Under the pieces are notes generated by a model. The model was given only the letters and a program-made list of their open reading frames with translations. It did no database searches and was not told the origin of the DNA. Shown here piece by piece: positions 59,225-64,000 of a stretch of 64,000 nucleotides of DNA. The number at the start of each line of letters is the position of its first letter. Position 1 is the stretch's first letter. The position numbers were made by a program, and so were the translations under genes. Source of the DNA: Thalassococcus profundi (GTDB lineage: Bacteria > Pseudomonadota > Alphaproteobacteria > Rhodobacterales > Rhodobacteraceae); the NCBI RefSeq assembly GCF_003344785.1, contig NZ_QPMK01000014.1:62001-126000 (forward strand). The letters run 5' to 3'.

Positions 59225-60217
59225 ATGTCATTTGACTCGATCCGCCGCGGTGTCGCGGTGGCCACCTTTGTCGTTGCGGCGCCCTTTGCCGCCATGGCGC
59301 AGGATTTCACCCCCGAGAACCCCGAATGCATCGCCCCGGCGAACCCCGGCGGCGGCTGGGACTTTACCTGCCGCCAGGTCGGCAAGGTGCTTCAGGACAC
59401 GGGCCTGATCCCGTCCACCATGCAGGTCGTGAACCTGTCGGGCGGCGGCGGCGGCGTGGCATTTGCCGAAGTGGTCAACAAGCGCAACGACGACAACGAC
59501 CTCGTCGTGGCGGCCTCGACCGCCACCGCGACCCGTCTCGCGCAGGGCGCCTTTCCGGGCAACACCATGGACCAGGTACGCTGGCTGGGGTCCATCGGCG
59601 CCGATTACGGCGTGATCGCCGTCTCCGCCGACAGCGAGGTCGACACCCTGCCCGATCTGCTGGAGCAGGTGCGGTCGAACCCGTCCGAGGTCAACTTCGG
59701 CGGCGGCTCCGCCGTCGGCGGCTGGGACCACCTGAAAGTCCTGATCGCCGCGCAGGAAGCCGGCGTCGAGGATGTGCGTGAAGTGAAATACATCGCCTTC
59801 GCGGGCGGCGGCGAGGCGGTCACGCAGCTGCTGGCAGGTTCGCTCCAGGCCTTTACCGGCGACCTGTCCGAAGCGCAGGGTTTCGTCGAATCGGGCGACA
59901 TCAAGGTGCTGGCGGTGCTGGCACCCGAACGCCTTGACGGCGAATTCTCGGAGATGCCGACCGCGCGCGAGCAGGGCATCGACGCCATCGGCGCCAACTG
60001 GCGCGGCTTCTACGCGCCGGGCGGCATGTCCGATGCGGCCTACAACTACTGGGTCGCGCAGCTCGACACGCTGTATGCCAGCGACGAATGGCAGGCGGTG
60101 ATGGAGGCCAACGGTCTCGCGCCGCTCGACCTGCATGGCGAGGAGTTCCAGGCCTTCGTCGCCGAAAGCGTCGCGAACATCGAAAGCCTGAGCCGCGAAA
60201 TCGGCATCCTGCAATAA
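59225..60217 (+). CDS. tctC: Tripartite tricarboxylate transporter substrate-binding protein
   Basis: A 330-aa periplasmic receptor of the TctC/Bug family. Signal peptide MSFDSIRRGVAVATFVVAAPFAAMA; the ligand-binding start CIAPANPGGGWDFTCRQVG and NLSGGGGGVAF are family marks for carboxylate binding. It delivers a di- or tricarboxylate to TctAB. GGGAGGACAACC precedes the ATG. First gene of a three-gene operon. Confidence 0.93.
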   Translation: MSFDSIRRGVAVATFVVAAPFAAMAQDFTPENPECIAPANPGGGWDFTCRQVGKVLQDTGLIPSTMQVVNLSGGGGGVAFAEVVNKRNDDNDLVVAASTATATRLAQGAFPGNTMDQVRWLGSIGADYGVIAVSADSEVDTLPDLLEQVRSNPSEVNFGGGSAVGGWDHLKVLIAAQEAGVEDVREVKYIAFAGGGEAVTQLLAGSLQAFTGDLSEAQGFVESGDIKVLAVLAPERLDGEFSEMPTAREQGIDAIGANWRGFYAPGGMSDAAYNYWVAQLDTLYASDEWQAVMEANGLAPLDLHGEEFQAFVAESVANIESLSREIGILQ

Positions 60218-60280
60218 GCAGACCACGACCCCGGCGGCGGTGACCGCCGGGGGACATCACCACATTCACGGGAGGGGATC

Positions 60281-60796
60281 ATGAGCGACCGCATCTTCGG
60301 CGGCATCGGCCTCGTGCTGGCGATCATCTACGCCTGGGCCGCCGCGGGCATCCAGGAAAGCTTTCTGACCGACGAGGTCGGGCCGAAGGTCTTTCCCTGG
60401 ATCATTGCAACAATACTCGGGCTGTCGTCGGCCTGGTTCCTGATCAAGCCCGATCCCGATCCCGAATGGCCGACCTGGGGCCGGGTCGCCGAGATCGGCC
60501 TCGCCGCGCTGGTCCTCGTCATCTATGCCGAGGCGCTGCCGGCTTTCGGTTTCCTGCTGCCCACCGCCGTCGCCTCGGGCTACCTGACCTGGCGGCTCGG
60601 GTCGAAACCTGTCGAAAGCGTCGTGATCGGCGTCGTGACGGCGCTTGGCATCTACCTGATCTTCCGGTCCCTGCTGGGTCTCAGCCTGCCCCGCGAGGGC
60701 ATGGAACTGGCCATCGACGGCTTCTTCTCCTCCCTCGGCGATCTCTTCGCCAGCGATCCGGAGCCCGCCCCCGCAACCGCACCGCAAGGAGACTGA
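60281..60796 (+). CDS. tctB: Tripartite tricarboxylate transporter small membrane subunit
   Basis: A 171-aa membrane protein with four helices (GGIGLVLAIIYAWAAAGIQ; VFPWIIATILGLSSAWFLI; AALVLVIYAEALPAFGFLL; VVIGVVTALGIYLIFRSLL) and the FxxxxVGPKxFP start typical of TctB (TDEVGPKVFPW). Short acidic/Pro-rich C-terminus. It lies 1 base before tctA, which is typical. Confidence 0.92.
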   Translation: MSDRIFGGIGLVLAIIYAWAAAGIQESFLTDEVGPKVFPWIIATILGLSSAWFLIKPDPDPEWPTWGRVAEIGLAALVLVIYAEALPAFGFLLPTAVASGYLTWRLGSKPVESVVIGVVTALGIYLIFRSLLGLSLPREGMELAIDGFFSSLGDLFASDPEPAPATAPQGD

Positions 60797-60797
60797 C

Positions 60798-62339
60798 ATG
60801 GAAACGCTCTCCAATCTCGGCGACGGCTTCCTGATCGCGATGACCTGGCAGAACCTGTTCCTGGCGCTGATGGGCTGCTTTCTCGGCACGATCATGGGCG
60901 CCCTGCCCGGCCTTGGCCCGTCGAACGGCGTGGCGATCCTGATCCCGCTGGCCTTCACCCTGGGCCTTGGCGCGACGCCCTCGCTGATCCTGCTCACCTC
61001 GGTCTACTACGGCGCGATGTACGGCGGGCGAATATCGTCGATCCTGCTCAACATTCCCGGCGACGAACCGGCGATGATGACCTGCCTCGACGGCTATCCC
61101 ATGGCGCAGAAGGGCCGCGCCGGCGAGGCGCTGGCGCTGTCGGGCGTCGCGTCCTTCGTCGGCGCCTTCTTCGCCACCTGGGGGCTGGTGCTGCTGGCGC
61201 CGCAGCTGGTCAAGGTCGCGCTGCTCTTCGGCCCGGCGGAGTATTTCGCGCTCTTCACCCTGGCCTTTGCCACGTTGGGCGGCATCGCCGCGACGAACCA
61301 GGCGAAATCGGCCTTCGCCGCGGCGCTTGGCCTGGGCCTTGCGATGGTCGGAGTCGACACCCAGACCGGCGTGCCGCGCCTGACCTTCGGCGAGGTGCAT
61401 CTCTACGACGGCATCGACTTCCTCATTGCCATCGTGGGCCTCTTCGCACTCTCCGAAGTTTTCGTCTTCCTGGAACATCGCGGCACCGACCGCGACATCT
61501 CGACCAAGCCGCCGACCGAAGTGGGCAAGATCATCCCGTCCTGGTCGCTGATCCGCTCCTGCATCCCGACCATGGGCCGCACCACCGTGCTGGGCTTCAT
61601 CGCCGGCGTCCTGCCGGGCGCGGGGGCCTCGCTCGGGTCCTTCATCTCCTATTCGATGGAAAAGCGCCTGGTCGACAAGGACAAGACCTTCGGCACCGGC
61701 GATCCGCGCGGCGTCGCCGCCCCCGAGGCCGGCAACAACGCGGCCGCCGGTGGCGCGCTGGTGCCGATGCTGGCGCTCGGCGTGCCGGGGTCCGGCACCA
61801 CCGCGGTCCTGCTGGCGGTGCTGCTGGCGCTCAACATTACCCCTGGGCCGCTGCTCTTCACGCAGAACCCCGACGTTGTCTGGGGCCTTATCGCGGCGCT
61901 CTTCATCGGCAACTTCATGCTGCTGGCGATGAACATCCCGATGGTGGGACTCTTCACCCGCGTCCTGCTGGTGCCGCCGCGCATCCTGATGCCCATCGTC
62001 GCGATGATCTCTTTCGTCGGCATCTACGGCATCTCCGGCTCGCCCTTCGAGCTTCTGATGATGGTCGGTTTCGGCGTGATGGGCTGGGTCCTGCGCAAGC
62101 TCGATGTGCCGCTGGTGCCGGTCATCCTCGGCACGCTGCTGGGCAACGAGATGGAGGTGAACTTCCGCCGCGCGGTCGAAATCTCCAACGGCGACTATTC
62201 GGTGCTGATCGGCTCGCCGCTGGCCATCGGGCTCTGGACCGTCGCCATCGTCGGCTTCATCCTGCCCATCGTGATCGGTGGCCGGATCAAGCGCCGGATG
62301 CATATGTCCCGCGACGAGGAAGGGTCGATTTCCGACTGA
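60798..62339 (+). CDS. tctA: Tripartite tricarboxylate transporter large membrane subunit
   Basis: A 513-aa polytopic permease. GALPGLGPSNGVAILIPLAF near residue 35, YYGAMYGGRISSILLNIPGDEP at ~70, and PGAGASLGSFISYSMEK with VPGSGTTAVLLAVLLAL later are the conserved Gly-Pro loops of TctA. Transport is driven by ion gradients. It is closed by a strong terminator. No tctDE regulator or catabolic gene adjoins, so the substrate cannot be named. Confidence 0.95.
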   Translation: METLSNLGDGFLIAMTWQNLFLALMGCFLGTIMGALPGLGPSNGVAILIPLAFTLGLGATPSLILLTSVYYGAMYGGRISSILLNIPGDEPAMMTCLDGYPMAQKGRAGEALALSGVASFVGAFFATWGLVLLAPQLVKVALLFGPAEYFALFTLAFATLGGIAATNQAKSAFAAALGLGLAMVGVDTQTGVPRLTFGEVHLYDGIDFLIAIVGLFALSEVFVFLEHRGTDRDISTKPPTEVGKIIPSWSLIRSCIPTMGRTTVLGFIAGVLPGAGASLGSFISYSMEKRLVDKDKTFGTGDPRGVAAPEAGNNAAAGGALVPMLALGVPGSGTTAVLLAVLLALNITPGPLLFTQNPDVVWGLIAALFIGNFMLLAMNIPMVGLFTRVLLVPPRILMPIVAMISFVGIYGISGSPFELLMMVGFGVMGWVLRKLDVPLVPVILGTLLGNEMEVNFRRAVEISNGDYSVLIGSPLAIGLWTVAIVGFILPIVIGGRIKRRMHMSRDEEGSISD

Positions 62340-62363
62340 CGGATCGACCGAGAGGACGACACA

Positions 62364-62400
62364 GGCGCGCCGTTCCGCAAGGACGGCGCGCCTTTTCTTT
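62364..62400 (+). terminator. Intrinsic terminator of tctCBA
   Basis: GGCGCGCCGT (62364-62373) pairs perfectly with ACGGCGCGCC (62383-62392) around a 9-base loop, followed by TTTTCTTT. It lies 24 bases after the tctA stop. Confidence 0.92.
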
Positions 62401-62414
62401 GTGCCGGTCGGGCC

Positions 62415-62873
62415 TCAGGGCATCATTACCTGCGCCCGGTCGAAGGCGGCGGTGTCCACCGACAGGTCGTCGTAGGTCAGCTCGATCTCCACGCGGTCGA
62501 CCGATCCCGCGGCAAAGGCGAGGTACGGCATGCCGTCTTCCGGCAGCAGCGCATTCGGGCTGGCCGTGCCCGCGTGGCAGGGCGGCAAGTCCCAGACCTG
62601 CAGATCGCCGCCGTTGATGCCGTAGCGCAGCTGTGCCAGGCCGCAGCGCCAGGCCAACAAGTGCGTGACATAGAGCAGGTCCTGCCCGCCGTAGTCGCGC
62701 AGCGCGATCCAGCTGCCGCGGGTGGCGCCGAGGATCGGGCGCACCTCGGTGGCGGTGGTGAACTTTCCCGTGGGTGCCTGCGCCTCGGCGACAAGGCCGG
62801 TGGCCGCGGCGGCCGAAGCGCCCTCTCCGCTGCCAAGGGACACGGCGATGCCGATCAGGATCCAATCCATCAT
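62415..62873 (-). CDS. Secreted protein of unknown function
   Basis: A 152-aa protein with a short signal segment (MMDWILIGIAVSLGSGEGASA). The mature part has GKFTTATEVRPILGATRGSWIALRDYGGQDLLY, HLLAWRCGLAQLRYGINGG, LPPCHAG and an acidic C-terminus with VDRVEIELTYDDL. Two Cys lie near WRCGLAQ and LPPCHAG. I chose the ATG at 62873; a TTG at 62879 follows GAGAGG at closer spacing and is possible. No family recognised. Confidence 0.6.
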   Translation of the reverse strand: MMDWILIGIAVSLGSGEGASAAAATGLVAEAQAPTGKFTTATEVRPILGATRGSWIALRDYGGQDLLYVTHLLAWRCGLAQLRYGINGGDLQVWDLPPCHAGTASPNALLPEDGMPYLAFAAGSVDRVEIELTYDDLSVDTAAFDRAQVMMP

Positions 62874-62924
62874 CTTCAAAATCCTCTCGAAAATCCGGCC
62901 CCTGAAGGCCGCGTAACAATGCTT

Positions 62925-62951
62925 TTGTCATCTGTGCTTCTGAATTATACT
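62925..62951 (+). promoter_or_regulatory. Candidate promoter of the last glycosyltransferase gene
   Basis: TTGTCA (62925-62930) and TATACT (62946-62951), each 5/6 to consensus, but the spacer is 15 bases, shorter than ideal. Located 38 bases before the start codon in a locally AT-rich stretch. Confidence 0.4.
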
Positions 62952-62988
62952 GCCATCAAAGCAAAAAAGAGCAGTCAGGCCCACCCCC

Positions 62989-63993
62989 ATGCCGCGCAAA
63001 AAGGCCGACCTTCCACCCGTGAACATCCTGATCGTCGGCCAGTCCGGGCGGCTGCAATACGAGGCGCTGCTGTTTGCCGCCTCCCTGCGCCACAGCGGCA
63101 CCAGCGACCGGTTCCGGCTGTTCATCGCCGAACCGCAGCCCGGACCGCTCTGGCGCACCGACCCGCGCATCGCCGATCCGGGCATCCGCGACGCGCTCTC
63201 GGATCTGGGCGCGACCTTCCTGCCCTTCGACAGCCGGCATTTCGGGCAGGACTATGCCTATGGCAACAAGATCGAGGCACTGACCGCCCTGCCGAAGGAC
63301 GAACCTTTCGTGTTCTTCGACACCGACACGCTGGTGCTGGACGCGCTGGACACCGTGCCCTTCGACTTCGACCGGCCCACGGCGTCGCTGCGGCGCGAAG
63401 GCACCTGGCCGCAGCTTGAACTCTACGGACCGGGCTACACGCAGACGTGGAAATCGCTCTACGACACGTTCGGGCTCGACTTCGACAGCTCTCTGGACCT
63501 GACACAGCCCGACGAATACTGGCGGCGCTATCTCTATTTCAACGCCGGGTTCTTCTTCTACCGCTGCCCGCAAGCCTTCGGTCAACGGTTTCTCGACTAC
63601 GCGCTGGCCATCCGCGACGACGCGCCGCCCGAGCTGGTGTGCCAGAGCCTCGATCCCTGGCTCGACCAGGTGGCCTTGCCGCTGGTGATCCATTCCTTCG
63701 GCGGGGGGCGCGATACCCTTCCCGAAGGCTATCTCGACGGGTCGGTCACCTGCCACTACCGGCTGCTGCCGCTCCTCTACGCGCGCGAGGATGCCCGCGT
63801 CGTCGACGTGCTGGAAAAGGTGACAGAACCCAACAAGCTCAAGAAGCTCTTCAAGCAGTACGAGCCGTTCAAGCGGATGATCTACCAGGGGCGCGGGCAC
63901 AAGGTGCGGGCGCTTTTCGACCAGGACGACCTGCCCGCGCGCGAACAGGCGATCCGCAACCAGATCAAGCGGGAAGGCTTCTGGATGCGCTGA
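62989..63993 (+). CDS. GT-A-fold glycosyltransferase-like protein
   Basis: A 334-aa protein. VNILIVGQSGRLQYEALLFAASLR opens a nucleotide-binding-like fold, YGNKIEALTALP follows, and FVFFDTDTLVLD holds a DxD-type motif (Asp111, Asp113) as in GT-A transferases. NAGFFFYRCPQAFG and a C-terminal basic, Phe/Lys-rich segment follow. Conserved in Rhodobacteraceae but unassigned; donor and acceptor unknown. Differs from the Glyco_tranf_2_4 pair at 5371-8060 in motifs and order. Confidence 0.7.
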   Translation: MPRKKADLPPVNILIVGQSGRLQYEALLFAASLRHSGTSDRFRLFIAEPQPGPLWRTDPRIADPGIRDALSDLGATFLPFDSRHFGQDYAYGNKIEALTALPKDEPFVFFDTDTLVLDALDTVPFDFDRPTASLRREGTWPQLELYGPGYTQTWKSLYDTFGLDFDSSLDLTQPDEYWRRYLYFNAGFFFYRCPQAFGQRFLDYALAIRDDAPPELVCQSLDPWLDQVALPLVIHSFGGGRDTLPEGYLDGSVTCHYRLLPLLYAREDARVVDVLEKVTEPNKLKKLFKQYEPFKRMIYQGRGHKVRALFDQDDLPAREQAIRNQIKREGFWMR

Positions 63994-64000
63994 CCGGCGC

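Overview
The window looks like a chromosomal segment of a high-GC alphaproteobacterium of the Rhodobacteraceae (Roseobacter group). Support comes from a Rhodobacter/Paracoccus-style nuo operon full of small extra genes, several families known mainly from that group (DUF5333, DUF5337, Hint-domain and Glyco_tranf_2_4 proteins), and the downstream order nuoN-birA-coaX-rnj. I see no rRNA, tRNA, CRISPR array, phage or insertion sequence. The DNA reads as core chromosome with some accessory patches.

Layout. 1-10080: the 3' end of a Hint-domain protein, an aspartate dehydrogenase, a small gene broken by a stop codon, a triheme cytochrome c, release factor 3 (prfC), two overlapping paralogous glycosyltransferases, a DEAD-box RNA helicase with a promoter and terminator, and a tautomerase. 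10236-32783 (minus strand): the complete complex I operon nuoABCDEFGHIJKLMN followed by birA, coaX and rnj. It contains 13 non-core genes: five small exported proteins or lipoproteins, small membrane proteins (one of only 26 aa), a zinc-ribbon membrane protein, a carboxymuconolactone decarboxylase-like protein, DUF5337, and a membrane protein whose C-terminal helix-hairpin-helix domain is a near copy of a C-terminal extension on NuoE. 33048-44347 (minus strand): a leucine/isovalerate catabolic (liu-type) cluster with ivd, an acyl-CoA synthetase, both methylcrotonyl-CoA carboxylase subunits, HMG-CoA lyase and enoyl-CoA hydratase. It is headed by a good promoter with a palindrome just downstream, and several unrelated small genes sit inside it. 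44436-50640: a PNPOx-like protein, CreA, a DegT-family aminotransferase, a Gph-like phosphatase and glmU-glmS. 50808-56346: a lipoprotein, moaA, a ClC channel, a GlcD/DLD-type flavoprotein and a UPF0173 hydrolase. 56751-62400: an M13 metallopeptidase gene with an in-frame stop and a complete tripartite tricarboxylate transporter operon (tctCBA) closed by a strong terminator. 62415-63993: a secreted protein of unknown function and a GT-A-like glycosyltransferase.

How the genes connect. NADH made by catabolism, including leucine breakdown, would feed the complex I encoded next door. BirA, at the tail of the nuo operon, is the enzyme type that would biotinylate MccA. GlmS and GlmU make UDP-GlcNAc for the envelope. 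Two genes (1454-1708 and 56751-58823) are each intact apart from a single nonsense codon, which suggests recent decay or sequence error. Dispersed intergenic repeats with a GGCAAGATGAAG core, GGGGCTCTGCCCC-type hairpins and paired hairpins inside operons are a second layer of structure that the genes do not explain. The best candidates for something undescribed are the exported proteins in the nuo operon and the domain shared by NuoE and its neighbour.
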